The translations under genes were made by a program, and so were the position numbers. Below the pieces are notes generated by a model. The model did no database searches and was not told the DNA's origin. It was given only the letters and a program-made list of their open reading frames with translations. A stretch of 64,000 bases of DNA from Dongia_B soli (GTDB lineage: Bacteria; Pseudomonadota; Alphaproteobacteria; Dongiales; Dongiaceae): positions 169,361 to 233,360 of the forward strand of contig NZ_JAXCLW010000006.1 in NCBI RefSeq assembly GCF_034044715.1, written 5' to 3'. Every line of letters starts with the position of its first letter. Within the stretch, counting starts at the first letter, position 1. Shown here in pieces: positions 1-8,233 of this stretch.

Positions 1-1
1 G

Positions 2-967
2 CAGAGCTGCGAGAAGCCGCTGAACGTCTCCGGCTTTCGGGGCAGGCCGTTCCAGGCGGCGCGCTGGCATGTGACCGGCAACGATGTCTATGGCCGCTCG
101 CCGGGCATGGATGCGCTGCCCTTCATCCGGCAATTGCAATTCGAGCAAAAGCAGAAGGCCCAGGGCATCGCCAAGCAGGTCAATCCGCCCATGACCGCCA
201 ATGTGCAGATGAAGAACCAGGAAATGTCGGTCCTGCCGGGCGGCATCACCTTCACGCCGGCCAATGGCCAGGGGGCGGGCTTCGGCCCGGCCTATATGGT
301 GAATGTCGAACTGGGCGAGCTGCGCCAGGATATCGCCGATATCCGCCAGCAGGTGAACCAGGCCTTCTTCGCCGATCTCTTCCTGATGATCTCGCAGCTT
401 GATGACGTGCGCTCGGCGACCGAGATCATCGAGCGCAAGCAGGAAAAGCTGCTGATGCTGGGACCGGTCCTGGAACGGCTGCATGACGAGCTGTTGGATC
501 CGGCGATCGACCGCGTCTTCAACATCCTGCTGGAACACGATTTGCTGCCGGAGCCGCCAAAGGAGCTGCGCGGCCAGGATCTCGACATTGAATATATCTC
601 CACCTTGGCACAGGCGCAGAAAGCCGCTGAGACCGGCAGTATCGAGCGCATCTCCAGCTTCGTCGGCGGATTGGCCGGCGCCAAGCCGGATGTTCTCGAT
701 AAGATCGATTTCGATGCGGCGGTCGATGAATATGGCGATGCGCTGGGTGTGTCGCCGAAGATCATCCTCGGATCGGATCAAGTAGCCGAAGCCCGCGCCA
801 CGCGAGCCCAGGCGCAACAGCAGCAGCAGGCCATGGCGATGGGCCAGCAGATGATCGCCGGCGCGAAGACGCTCTCCGACACCAAGCTCGGCGAGAATGG
901 CAATGCGCTGGAGCGGGTGCTCGGGCGTCTCGGCGGTGCGGCTGCCGCCGGTGGGCAGGGAGCTTGA
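2..967 (+). CDS. Phage portal (head-to-tail connector) protein, C-terminal part
   Basis: The reading frame is open to the left edge, so only the C-terminal ~321 residues are present; a GTG at 71 is internal, because the codons before it continue the conserved sequence. Residues such as RWHVTGNDVYGRSPGMDALP match the signature of podovirus head-to-tail connector proteins (the dodecameric portal that joins capsid to tail and passes DNA). The C-terminus is Gln/Ala rich (a run of Q and A near 810-850), which is usual for this family. It is the first of a co-directional virion gene series and is followed by a repeat element rather than directly by the next gene. Family assignment is from memory of the motif; confidence is high. 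Confidence 0.9.
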   Translation, partial: QSCEKPLNVSGFRGRPFQAARWHVTGNDVYGRSPGMDALPFIRQLQFEQKQKAQGIAKQVNPPMTANVQMKNQEMSVLPGGITFTPANGQGAGFGPAYMVNVELGELRQDIADIRQQVNQAFFADLFLMISQLDDVRSATEIIERKQEKLLMLGPVLERLHDELLDPAIDRVFNILLEHDLLPEPPKELRGQDLDIEYISTLAQAQKAAETGSIERISSFVGGLAGAKPDVLDKIDFDAAVDEYGDALGVSPKIILGSDQVAEARATRAQAQQQQQAMAMGQQMIAGAKTLSDTKLGENGNALERVLGRLGGAAAAGGQGA

Positions 968-980
968 TGATGATGAAGGT

Positions 981-1100
981 TTGGTCGCTGCAGATTACCC
1001 CTTCTATGACCCTTCCGCGATGCGGGGGAGGAGATGATGGGGAGCAAGGGTGCTTTTTATTCCCTCCCGAGTTTGGGGGAAGGGTCAGGGAGGGGGCTCG
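981..1100. repeat. GC-rich interspersed hairpin element between phage genes
   Basis: The gap between the portal and the next gene is filled by a G/C-skewed element: a C-rich half (ccccttctatgacccttcc) and a G-rich half (gggggaagggtcagggaggg) can pair across the centre. It resembles the short palindromic intergenic elements common in alphaproteobacterial chromosomes and differs from the repeat family at 3659, 7563, 20016 and 58959. Only one copy is visible here. Its last bases (ggaggggg) serve as the Shine-Dalgarno sequence of the gene at 1104, so the element is functionally welded into the operon. Confidence 0.55.
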
Positions 1101-1103
1101 TCG

Positions 1104-1442
1104 ATGACAGATTCCTTCGATGCCGGCGATGCCACGCAAGTCGGCGAGCGCCGGGAAAAGCTGAAGTTCAAGGAACGGGGCGATGGCGAGCAGTTCAAGG
1201 CGCTGATGGAGCAGAAGCCGTTTCGCGCTTTCGTCTGGCGGCTGCTGGCCGAAGCGCAAGTGTTCCAGCCGATCATGACCGGCAACAGCTACACCTTCAT
1301 GAATGAAGGCAAAAGGCAGATCGGCCTTTGGGTCCTGGAACAGATCAACCGCATCTGCCCGGATCTCTATGTCGTCATGGCCAAAGAGGCGACGGCGAGA
1401 GAAGCAGGAAACAAGCAGGAAAGGAATTTGATGAATGTCTGA
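1104..1442 (+). CDS. Bbp19-like phage structural protein
   Basis: A 112-residue protein. The ATG at 1104 is preferred because a strong purine-rich Shine-Dalgarno (ggaggggg, about 8 bases upstream) precedes it; an in-frame start at 1050 would add repeat-encoded residues. The core pattern FRAFVWRLLAEAQVFQP, then TGNSYTFMNEGKRQIGLWVL, matches the small Bbp19-type proteins that sit between portal and scaffold genes in BPP-1-like podoviruses. Role unknown, presumably virion assembly. It overlaps the scaffold gene by 8 bases, which suggests translational coupling. Assignment is by recalled similarity and position, not by a search. Confidence 0.7.
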   Translation: MTDSFDAGDATQVGERREKLKFKERGDGEQFKALMEQKPFRAFVWRLLAEAQVFQPIMTGNSYTFMNEGKRQIGLWVLEQINRICPDLYVVMAKEATAREAGNKQERNLMNV

Positions 1443-2079
1443 CACAGAAGCCGCACAGTCCACCGAGGCGGTCGCCAGTGAACAGACGTTGCTCGGCACC
1501 GAGAAAGCAGGCGGCCCGGATGCGAAGGCCGGTACTGCTGGGACCGAGACTTCGGCTGGTGACGGCAAGCCGGGTTCCGATGCGACAGATGCGTCGGGCG
1601 AGGCGATCACCTATGCCGATTTTACCTTGCCCGAAGGTACGCAGATCGATGGCGAGCGATTGGACGAAGCGAAAAAGATGTTCGCCGCGGACGGCCTGTC
1701 GCAGGACCGGGCGCAAGCCTATGTCGATCTTTATACCGAGAAGCTGAAGGAAGCCACGGAGGCTCCCTACAAGCTATGGGCGGACACGCAGCGCGCATGG
1801 CAGGACGAGGTTCGCGCCGATCGGGAGATCGGCGGCGCCAAGCTGGCAGGCAATCTGAGCATTGCCGCCAAGGCCATCGACCGGTTCGGCGGCGACGGGC
1901 TGCGCCAGGCTTTGAATGTCAGCGGGGCGGGGAACCATCCCGATGTCATTCGCGCCTTCATTCGCATCGGCAAGGCGATTTCGGAGGATTCCATGGTGAT
2001 GGGGCGCGGCGTCGCGCATCAAAGCCGGAACCGTGCCGAGCGCCTCTATCCAACCGATCCCCTGAAGCCGCGGGACTAA
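1435..2079 (+). CDS. Phage capsid assembly scaffolding protein
   Basis: A 214-residue acidic protein. Residues 1-60 are a low-complexity Ala/Thr/Gly/Glu-rich segment; the middle is helical. The C-terminal half carries the pattern W-QDEVRADREIGG followed by LRQALNVSGAGNHPDVIRA, which is characteristic of podovirus scaffold proteins encoded just before the major capsid gene. Scaffolds direct procapsid assembly and then leave. The ATG at 1435 overlaps the upstream stop by 8 bases. The family is inferred from motif and gene order; the length is within the usual range. Confidence 0.8.
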   Translation: MSDTEAAQSTEAVASEQTLLGTEKAGGPDAKAGTAGTETSAGDGKPGSDATDASGEAITYADFTLPEGTQIDGERLDEAKKMFAADGLSQDRAQAYVDLYTEKLKEATEAPYKLWADTQRAWQDEVRADREIGGAKLAGNLSIAAKAIDRFGGDGLRQALNVSGAGNHPDVIRAFIRIGKAISEDSMVMGRGVAHQSRNRAERLYPTDPLKPRD

Positions 2080-2114
2080 TCCCACGCCTCAGGCGACTTA
2101 ATCAGGAGTGACAC

Positions 2115-3113
2115 ATGGCGACCATCGGTGGTCAATATCTCAGCATCACGGATCTTGCCAAGCGGATGACCGCTGACGACAAGATCGCGGATGTCATCGA
2201 CATCCTTACGCAAACCAATGAAGTCCTGGACGATATGGTCTGGGTCGAAGGCAACCTGCCGACCGGCCATCTGACCACGATCCGCACCGGCCTGCCGCAG
2301 GCGACCTGGCGTCTGCTCTATCAGGGCGCGCAGCCGCAGAAGTCGACGACCGCGCAGATTACGGACACGACCGGCATGCTGGAAACCTACAGCATCGTCG
2401 ATAAGGACCTGGCCGATCTCAACGGCAATGCCGCCGACTTCCGCCTGTCGGAAGACGAAGCCTTCCTGGAAGGCATGAACCAGCAGATGGCGCAGACCTT
2501 GTTCTACGGCAATATCGCCGCCAATCCGGAACGCTTCCAGGGCCTCGCCCCGCGCTACAACACGGTGCAGAACTCCGTCGCCGAGACGGCGAACAATGTC
2601 ATCGATGGCGGCGGCACCGGTTCCACCAATACCAGCGTCTGGCTGCTGGTCTGGGGCAAGCGCACCATCCACGGCATCTATCCCAAGGGATCGAAAGCCG
2701 GCCTGACCCATGAAGATGTCAGCACCCCGGCGCCGATCGATGACGGCACGGGCGGCAAGTACCAGGCCTATCAGACCAAGTATCAGTGGAAATGCGGCCT
2801 CACGGTGCGCGATTGGCGCTTTGCCGTGCGCATCGCCAATATCGACGTGCCGTCGCTGGCGGGCGCCTCGCCGATCAATCTCCAGCGCCTGTTCATCCGT
2901 GCGATCAGCAAGGTGCCCAGCCTGAAGCTCGGCCGGCCGGTCTTCTATGTGAACCGCGCGGTCAAGACCTGGGCCGATATCCAGCAGACCGAGAAGCCGA
3001 CACTCGGCTTCCACACGGTCGAGGATGCCCAGGGCAATCCGCTGACCGCCTTCCGCGGCATTCCGATCCGCCTGGTGGATCAGTTGCTGAACACCGAGGC
3101 GCGCGTCGTCTGA
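2115..3113 (+). CDS. Phage major capsid protein
   Basis: A 332-residue protein with a good ribosome site (aggagtgacac before the ATG). The start MATIGGQYLSITDLAKRM and the segments VWVEGNLPTGHLTTIRTGLP and LFYGNIAANPERFQGLAPRY are characteristic of the major capsid proteins (HK97-like fold) of BPP-1-like and related podoviruses. It forms the icosahedral shell. It follows the scaffold gene and precedes the cement gene, the standard order. No truncation is visible; length and both ends look complete. Confidence 0.88.
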   Translation: MATIGGQYLSITDLAKRMTADDKIADVIDILTQTNEVLDDMVWVEGNLPTGHLTTIRTGLPQATWRLLYQGAQPQKSTTAQITDTTGMLETYSIVDKDLADLNGNAADFRLSEDEAFLEGMNQQMAQTLFYGNIAANPERFQGLAPRYNTVQNSVAETANNVIDGGGTGSTNTSVWLLVWGKRTIHGIYPKGSKAGLTHEDVSTPAPIDDGTGGKYQAYQTKYQWKCGLTVRDWRFAVRIANIDVPSLAGASPINLQRLFIRAISKVPSLKLGRPVFYVNRAVKTWADIQQTEKPTLGFHTVEDAQGNPLTAFRGIPIRLVDQLLNTEARVV

Positions 3114-3129
3114 GGCGACGAAACCTGCT

Positions 3130-3155
3130 CCTCGTCCGTCCTTTGGCGGGCGAGG
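3130..3155 (+). other. Strong hairpin after the major capsid gene
   Basis: Bases 3130-3140 pair with 3145-3155 (11 base pairs including G-T pairs) around a four-base loop. No T-run follows, so it is not a clear intrinsic terminator. It may stabilise or attenuate the capsid mRNA, which would fit the high capsid expression needed relative to downstream genes. Confidence 0.5.
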
Positions 3156-3196
3156 GGCGCTTCGGATAACGCGACAAAGAAATAAAGGATTCCATC

Positions 3197-3643
3197 ATGA
3201 TCTTGGACAGCACCAATCTGTTCTCCAACCAGCAGGCGGTCACGGCAACGGCCAATTCGACCAATGTGATCGACCTGAAAAGCGCCCGTGACCTGGGGCC
3301 GGGGCGCGACGCCAATGTCTTCATCGCCGTGACCCAGGATGCAGCCGCTGCCGGCGCCGCCACGGTGCAGTTTGCGCTGGTGGCGGCGGATAGCGCCGAT
3401 CTCGCCACCAATCCGGTCGTGCTGCTGCAGACCGATGCGGTGGGCAAGGCGGCACTGACGGCAGGCGCGCAGGTTCTGCGCGCCGCCGTGCCGACCGCGC
3501 GGAGCGGCGGCAAGCGTTACCTCGGCATCACCTATACGGTGGCCAACGGGCCGCTGACCGCCGGCAAGTTCACCGCCGGCCTGGCGCTCGATCTGCAGGC
3601 TAACATCGCCTATCCGGAAGCGCTGAACGTTTCCGGCTTCTAA
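3197..3643 (+). CDS. Bbp16-like capsid cement protein
   Basis: A 148-residue protein. The opening MILDSTNLFSNQQAVTATAN, then NVIDLKSARDLGPG and a long Ala/Val-rich beta-type segment, match the Bbp16 family of capsid cement (decoration) proteins that bind the outside of the capsid and stabilise it. A ribosome site (aaaggattc) precedes the ATG. It sits directly after the major capsid gene as expected. It is followed by a 230-base gap filled with host-type repeats. Assignment is by recalled family sequence and synteny. Confidence 0.78.
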   Translation: MILDSTNLFSNQQAVTATANSTNVIDLKSARDLGPGRDANVFIAVTQDAAAAGAATVQFALVAADSADLATNPVVLLQTDAVGKAALTAGAQVLRAAVPTARSGGKRYLGITYTVANGPLTAGKFTAGLALDLQANIAYPEALNVSGF

Positions 3644-3658
3644 CAGCCTGCGGCGCTG

Positions 3659-3809
3659 CCATGGATCCTCGGATCAAGCCCGAGGGTCCATGGTTTAGGC
3701 CGATGACCACGTCAAAACCGTAGGAGACGGCGCTATAGGTCTCGCGAGAGCCTTCAGTCGCAACGGTGGACCCTCGGATCAAGTCCGAGGGTGACAACCT
3801 TGTTTGTCG
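3659..3809. repeat. BIME-like pair of palindromic repeats, locus 1
   Basis: Two copies of a palindromic unit built on CCTCGGatcaagTCCGAGG lie 70 bases apart in the gap between the cement gene and the next small gene. The first (3659-3693) is a near-perfect inverted repeat bounded by ccatgga and tccatgg; the second (3765-3809) ends in gacaaccttgtttgt. The same unit recurs, always in pairs, near 7563, 20016 and 58959. Such elements are normally chromosomal; here they sit inside a virion operon. Confidence 0.8.
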
Positions 3810-3875
3810 CGGCTGGGGTGCAACGCGGCCCGTAGTGACATCCTCAACAACGCAGACGATCAGAGAGGCTTGAAC

Positions 3876-4109
3876 ATGCCGCGTTACCGGGTGCTGGAAA
3901 CATCCTTCATCGCCGACCGTATCTATGAAGCCGGCGCCGAGCTCGATTATGGCGAGCTGCCGGGCAGCAATCTGGAGCCGCTGGATGGCGCCGCACGCAA
4001 GGCACAGAAGGCGGCGGAAGCTTTGGCAGCGGCGCGCGCGGACTGGGCCGATCCCGAGGCCGAAGAGGCGGCGCCGATGGACCTCGCCGCGACCTTCGAT
4101 CTCGCCTGA
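3876..4109 (+). CDS. Small phage protein of unknown function
   Basis: A 77-residue protein starting at the ATG with agagaggct as ribosome site. The N-terminal half (YRVLETSFIADRIYEAGAEL, then GELPGSNLEPLD) resembles small proteins found between cement and tail tubular genes in related podoviruses; the C-terminal half is Ala/Glu rich and acidic. In-frame codons extend upstream to 3804, but these come from repeat DNA and are not likely to be translated. Function unknown; possibly a minor head component. Confidence 0.65.
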   Translation: MPRYRVLETSFIADRIYEAGAELDYGELPGSNLEPLDGAARKAQKAAEALAAARADWADPEAEEAAPMDLAATFDLA

Positions 4110-4149
4110 CGCAGCACGTTTATCCATCATTCAACAGGAGTGAGCCGCC

Positions 4150-4785
4150 ATGGCCGATCTTATCCAGATCGCCAATCTGTCCTTGTCGCGCATCGGCACG
4201 CGCTCGACCATTGCCGATCTGGCGGAAGACAGCCCGGAAGCGCGTGCCTTCAACATCATCTATGAGCAGGCGCGCGACGAGACGCTGGAAGCGGTCGATT
4301 GGGGCTTCGCGCGGGGCCGGCGCTATCTCGCCGATCTCGGCAATCCGCCGGTCGATTGGCAATTCCGTTACGCCTATCCCAATGACTGCCTGAAGATCCG
4401 CAGCCTCTACCAGCCGCTTGCCGTCTGGCGCGGACGGCTGTCGTCGATCGACAGCAATGCTTCGGCCGATCCGGTGCCCTACGAAGTGGCGATCGACAGG
4501 GACGGGCAGGGCAATGATCTGAAAGTGATCTATTGCGACCAGCCGCAGGCGCTTGCCTTCTATACCCGCCGCATCAGCAACACGACCTTGTTTCCGCCCG
4601 GCTTCTTGACCGCTCTGTCCTGGGCCTGCGGCGCGCAGATGGCGGTGCCGCTGACCGGCAATACGCAATTGATGCAGGCCTGCCTGACGATGTGGCGCGA
4701 TGCCGTCGGCTCGGCGGCGGCGGCCGATGCCAATGAAGGCTTCAAGGATCAGAACGTCACCCCGGACTGGATCGCGCAACGATGA
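4150..4785 (+). CDS. Tail tubular protein A (gp11-like)
   Basis: A 211-residue protein with ribosome site caggagtgagccgcc. The opening IQIANLSLSRIGTRSTIADL, then SPEARAFNIIYEQARDETLE and YAYPNDCLKIRSLY, is typical of T7 gp11-type tail tubular A, the adaptor ring between portal and nozzle. The stop overlaps the start of tail tubular B by four bases (ATGA), as is usual for this pair. The protein appears complete and uninterrupted. Confidence 0.85.
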   Translation: MADLIQIANLSLSRIGTRSTIADLAEDSPEARAFNIIYEQARDETLEAVDWGFARGRRYLADLGNPPVDWQFRYAYPNDCLKIRSLYQPLAVWRGRLSSIDSNASADPVPYEVAIDRDGQGNDLKVIYCDQPQALAFYTRRISNTTLFPPGFLTALSWACGAQMAVPLTGNTQLMQACLTMWRDAVGSAAAADANEGFKDQNVTPDWIAQR

Positions 4786-5945
4786 CCCAGAATGTCATTC
4801 AGCCCTCCTTCGCCGCCGGCGAATTATCGCCCAAGCTCTATGCCCGGGTCGACCAGGCGATGTACCGGGTCGGCGCCCGCAAGATGCTGAACTTCTTCGT
4901 CCATCCCGCCGGCGGCGCCAGCAACCGGCCGGGCACGGAATTTGTCGGCGCGGTTAAGGACAGCGCCATACGTGGCCGGCTGATCCCGTTCCAGTTCAAT
5001 ACCCAGCATACCTATGTGCTGGAATTCGGCGACCAGGTGATGCGGGTCATCAAGGATGGCGGCTATGTTCTATCCGATCCGGACACGATTTATGAAATTC
5101 CGACCCCCTATGCCGGTGAAGATCTGCCATTGCTGAAATACACGCAGTCGGCGGATGTGATGACCTTCTGCCACCCCAATTACCAGCCGCAGGATTTGTC
5201 GCGCGCTGGGGATGCGGAATGGACATTCAGCCCGGTCAGTTTTTACCCGACGGTAACCCGTCCCTCTGGCCTCAGCGCGGTGGTCGCGACGGGCGGTTCC
5301 AGCGTCTACCGCTACAAGGTCACGGCGGTGAATGGCGATGACACCGAAGAGAGCCTGCCCGGCATTGCACCCGCAATGGGCATTACGGCAATCTCAAAAG
5401 CAAAGCCGACTGTCGTAGCGACGGGGTCAGCGCACGGCCTGCAGACGGGAGACGAAATCTGCATTGTAACGGCACCGGGAATGCCGGAGGTCGCGGGCGG
5501 ATATTTCCTCATCGTGGTGACCGGGGCGACCTCTTTCAGCTTGCGCAAGCTGGATAACAGCGATGTCGATAGCACCGGTTATGGGACATATACCGGTGGT
5601 GGTGCCTTAGGCGCGGCATTCATCCGGACGGCAGGCTCCGCGGCGCTCTCCTCCACCAATACCATAACAGTTTCCTGGGCTGGCCAATCCGGCGTTTCAA
5701 AATTCAATATCTATCGGGAAATCAGCGCACCTTTGGATATATCGGGTCATCCAGCTCGACCAGTTTCAAAGACGACAATATCAAACCGGACACAGGCGAT
5801 ACGCCGCCCGCGATCCGCGACCCGTTCGAGGGTAAGAATTGGCCGAGCACCGTCGCCTATCACGAGCAGCGCAAATTCTTCGCCAATTCGACGCAGAAGC
5901 CGCAGACGCTCTGGGCGACGCAGACCGGCAATTTCAAGAACATGA
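4782..5945 (+). CDS. Tail tubular protein B (gp12-like), N-terminal piece, frameshifted
   Basis: Encodes 387 residues, of which about the first 314 are genuine tail tubular B (nozzle) sequence: QPSFAAGELSPKLYARVD, then RPGTEFVGAVKD and VLEFGDQVMRVIKDGGYV. After YREIS (near 5724) the frame turns into Arg/Ser-rich nonsense, while the true continuation appears in another frame. Restoring one G at about 5726 would give a single protein of about 768 residues reaching 7087, a normal length for the family. It is therefore probably half of a broken gene, unless the missing base is a sequencing error. Confidence 0.8.
   Translation: MTQNVIQPSFAAGELSPKLYARVDQAMYRVGARKMLNFFVHPAGGASNRPGTEFVGAVKDSAIRGRLIPFQFNTQHTYVLEFGDQVMRVIKDGGYVLSDPDTIYEIPTPYAGEDLPLLKYTQSADVMTFCHPNYQPQDLSRAGDAEWTFSPVSFYPTVTRPSGLSAVVATGGSSVYRYKVTAVNGDDTEESLPGIAPAMGITAISKAKPTVVATGSAHGLQTGDEICIVTAPGMPEVAGGYFLIVVTGATSFSLRKLDNSDVDSTGYGTYTGGGALGAAFIRTAGSAALSSTNTITVSWAGQSGVSKFNIYREISAPLDISGHPARPVSKTTISNRTQAIRRPRSATRSRVRIGRAPSPITSSANSSPIRRRSRRRSGRRRPAISRT
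5721..5731 (+). other. Frameshift site inside tail tubular B
   Basis: The upstream frame reads through agc gca cct, whereas the conserved continuation (TFGYIGSSSSTSFKDDNIKP) begins with acc ttt at 5729 in the other frame. One missing G after agc explains both. There is no classical slippery heptamer at the site, so programmed frameshifting is not favoured. Confidence 0.75.
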
Positions 5946-7087
5946 ATGTCGCCTCGCCGACCAAGGATGACGATGCCATCACCCGGACGCTGGTCTCCTC
6001 CCAGGTCAATGCCATCCGGCACATGGTGTCGATGAATGTGCTGATCCTGCTGACCAGCGGGGCGGAATGGAAATGCTATGCCGGGTCGAATGGCGATGCG
6101 ATCACCCCGGCCAGTTGCTACACCAAGCCGCAATCCTATAACGGCAGCAGCGACGTGCAGCCGATCGTCTCCAACAACGCCATTCTCTATATCCAGGAGA
6201 AGGGCAGCGTGGTGCGCGACCTGCTCTATGATTTCGCCACCGATTCCTATAGCGGCACCGACCGCTCGGTCTGGGCCGATCACCTGTTCTACGGCCATAC
6301 GATCCGCGAATGGGGCTATGCGCAGGAGCCGTTCCGCATCATCTGGGCGGTGCGGGAGGACGGTGTGCTGCTGGGCTTCACCTATATGCGCGAGCAGCAG
6401 GTCTTCGGCTGGCACCGCCACGCGACCGACGGCTTCTTCGAAAGCGTCGCGGTGATCTCCGAGAATGGCGAGGACGTGCCGTACTTCATCGTCCGGCGCG
6501 AGGTCAATGGCGAAACAAAGCGCTATGTCGAGCGGCTGCACAGTCGACTGTTCGAGGATGTGGTCGATGCCTGGTTCCTCGATTGCGCCCTGCAATACGA
6601 CGGTGAGCCGACCATGACGGTTTCCAACCTGGATCACCTGGAAGGAAAGACGGTCGGGGTGTTGGGTGATGGCAATGTCTTTCCCAATGCCGTGGTGACC
6701 GATGGCAAGATCACGCTCGACAATCCGGTCGGCAAGATCACCATCGGCCTGCCTTATACGGCGGAGCTGGAGACGCTCGACCTCGATGTCGGCGACCCCA
6801 CCATCCAGGGCAAGCGCAAGAAGCTCTCCGCCGTCACGGTCAAGGTGGAGAAGACGCGCGGCCTGAAGATCGGTGGCATCTATGAGAACGGCCAGTATTC
6901 CCGGCTGACCGAGGTCAAGGAACGCAGCAACCAGATGTATGGCACGCCGATCGGCCTGCTGACCGGCAATGAGCGGGTGGTGCTGGACCCCAATTGGAAC
7001 AGCAACGGCCGCATCCTGATCCGCCAGGATAATCCGCTGCCCTGCACTGTGCTGGCGACGATCCCGGAGGTGGATCTTGGCGCGTAA
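5942..7087 (+). CDS. Tail tubular protein B (gp12-like), C-terminal piece
   Basis: The C-terminal part of the broken nozzle gene. Conserved coding actually begins at 5729 (TFGYIG, then AYHEQRKFFANSTQKPQTLW), but the first ATG in frame is at 5942. Downstream motifs such as NVLILLTSGAEWKCY, VSNNAILYIQEKGSVVRDLL and YLDPNWNSNGR-like sequence near the end are typical of tail tubular B. Separate translation from 5942 is possible but would lack a good ribosome site. The C-terminus overlaps the next gene by 11 bases. Confidence 0.78.
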   Translation: MNVASPTKDDDAITRTLVSSQVNAIRHMVSMNVLILLTSGAEWKCYAGSNGDAITPASCYTKPQSYNGSSDVQPIVSNNAILYIQEKGSVVRDLLYDFATDSYSGTDRSVWADHLFYGHTIREWGYAQEPFRIIWAVREDGVLLGFTYMREQQVFGWHRHATDGFFESVAVISENGEDVPYFIVRREVNGETKRYVERLHSRLFEDVVDAWFLDCALQYDGEPTMTVSNLDHLEGKTVGVLGDGNVFPNAVVTDGKITLDNPVGKITIGLPYTAELETLDLDVGDPTIQGKRKKLSAVTVKVEKTRGLKIGGIYENGQYSRLTEVKERSNQMYGTPIGLLTGNERVVLDPNWNSNGRILIRQDNPLPCTVLATIPEVDLGA

Positions 7088-7772
7088 ACCTTACCATGTG
7101 GTGGACGCGACGCCGGATCACGCCGTTGCCCTGGCGCGGATCATGCGGCGGGCGGACCGGGACGAGATCCATGCCGCCTCGGGCCTTGGTCCGCTGGTGG
7201 GGCTCAGGGCCTCGCTCGATGCCTCGGTCCTGGCGCGCTGCTGGCTGGTCGAGGACCAGCCGGCCTGCATCTTCGGCTTGGCGACGGATTCGCTGCTGAG
7301 CGGCACCGGCCGGCCCTGGATGCTGACCAGCGATCTCCTCCTGCGCGAGCAACGCATTTTCCTGCGCCATTGCCGCGATTTCGTCGCCGAGATGCTGGAC
7401 ATCTTCCCGGTCCTCGCGAACTGGGTCGATGCGCGTTACATCGGCTCGATCAAATGGCTGCATTGGATGGGCTTCCGCCTTTATCCCGCCGAGCCGCTCG
7501 GCCCGTTCGGGATGCTGTTTCATCGGTTTGAGATGCGGGGCGGGGATGTCGATTGCCAGCCGTCAGTCGCTACGGTGGACCCTCGGATCAAGTCCGAGGG
7601 TGACAATTCGGGGCAGGTTGATGTTGTGCAACACACATTGTCGATGAACATCGCACCACATCCGCAACAAACAAGGTTGTCACCCTCGGACTTGATCCCC
7701 GTCGGCGCAGGCCGACCTTCGTCGGCGGGGTCCACCGTGGAGACTGAAGAACGCAAGGTGACCCTGGCATGA
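7077..7772 (+). CDS. gp13-like internal virion protein (DUF2833 type) with repeat-encoded tail
   Basis: Translation probably starts at TTG 7077: ggagg lies six bases upstream and no ATG fits. Residues 1 to about 157 (ATPDHAVALARIMRRADRDE, then WLHWMGFRLYPAEPLGPFG and LFHRFEMR) resemble the small acetyltransferase-like proteins in the position of T7 gp13. Beyond that the frame runs through two copies of the palindromic repeat, adding some 70 residues (DPRIKSEGDN and similar) that look like translated repeat DNA. The repeat pair has therefore replaced the original stop. The last four bases overlap the next gene (ATGA). Confidence 0.7.
   Translation: MARKPYHVVDATPDHAVALARIMRRADRDEIHAASGLGPLVGLRASLDASVLARCWLVEDQPACIFGLATDSLLSGTGRPWMLTSDLLLREQRIFLRHCRDFVAEMLDIFPVLANWVDARYIGSIKWLHWMGFRLYPAEPLGPFGMLFHRFEMRGGDVDCQPSVATVDPRIKSEGDNSGQVDVVQHTLSMNIAPHPQQTRLSPSDLIPVGAGRPSSAGSTVETEERKVTLA
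7563..7748. repeat. BIME-like pair of palindromic repeats, locus 2 (inside a gene)
   Basis: A copy at 7563-7605 (cagtcgctacggtggaccct onward) and an inverted copy at 7668-7748 face each other across about 60 bases. The second carries an extra internal hairpin (gtcggcgcaggccgac) that splits the palindrome. The flanks (cggtgga on one side, acaaggttgtca on the other) match locus 1, which proves a common origin. Both copies lie within the 3' part of the gp13-like gene. Confidence 0.8.
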
Positions 7773-8233
7773 CCGTCACCATCAAGCCCTGCACGGTTGA
7801 CGAGATCGAGCGCAACCCGCATTTTCCGGCACTCGCCAGGGAATATGCATCGGAAGCGGCCATCCATGGCCTGCCGGCGCCGGTCGAGAAGCTCGCCGCC
7901 TATCGCCTGATCGAGGCCTCGGGCTGCTTCCAGGGCTATGGCGCCTTTCTCGACGATGATGAGCTGATCGGCTTCGTCGCCCTGCTGCTTCCGGTCATCC
8001 CGCATTACGGCGTGGCGATCGCGGTCAGCGAATCCTTTTTTGTCGCCGCCGCCCATCGCAAGAGCGGCGCCGGCATCAAGCTGTTGCGGGCGGCGGAGCG
8101 CCAGGCGCGGCAAGCCGGTTCGCCCGGCCTGCTGGTCAGCGCGCCTTATGGCGGCCGGCTGGCCCGGGTGCTGCCGCATCTCGGCTACCGCGAAACCAAC
8201 CGGGTCTTTTTCAAGGAGATGGCCGATGCGTGA
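7769..8233 (+). CDS. GNAT-family N-acetyltransferase-like phage protein
   Basis: A 154-residue protein. The segment FFVAAAHRKSGAGIKLLRAA is the acetyl-CoA binding motif A region of GNAT proteins, with AYGAFLDDDELIGFVALLLP-like beta strands before it and an LGYRETNRVFFKEM-type end. Such proteins are common between tail tubular B and the ejection protein genes of related phages; substrate unknown. It overlaps its upstream neighbour by four bases and its downstream neighbour by eight, so it belongs to the virion operon. Confidence 0.72.
   Translation: MTVTIKPCTVDEIERNPHFPALAREYASEAAIHGLPAPVEKLAAYRLIEASGCFQGYGAFLDDDELIGFVALLLPVIPHYGVAIAVSESFFVAAAHRKSGAGIKLLRAAERQARQAGSPGLLVSAPYGGRLARVLPHLGYRETNRVFFKEMADA

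Noticed and set aside
762..1610. Minus-strand frame opposite the early virion genes
   Set aside because: Runs through the repeat element and antisense of three phage genes; Pro/Arg-rich translation is typical of repeat DNA.
5700..5760. Programmed frameshift in tail tubular B
   Set aside because: No slippery heptamer or downstream structure stands out, and related genes are known as single frames; a deletion or sequencing error is simpler.
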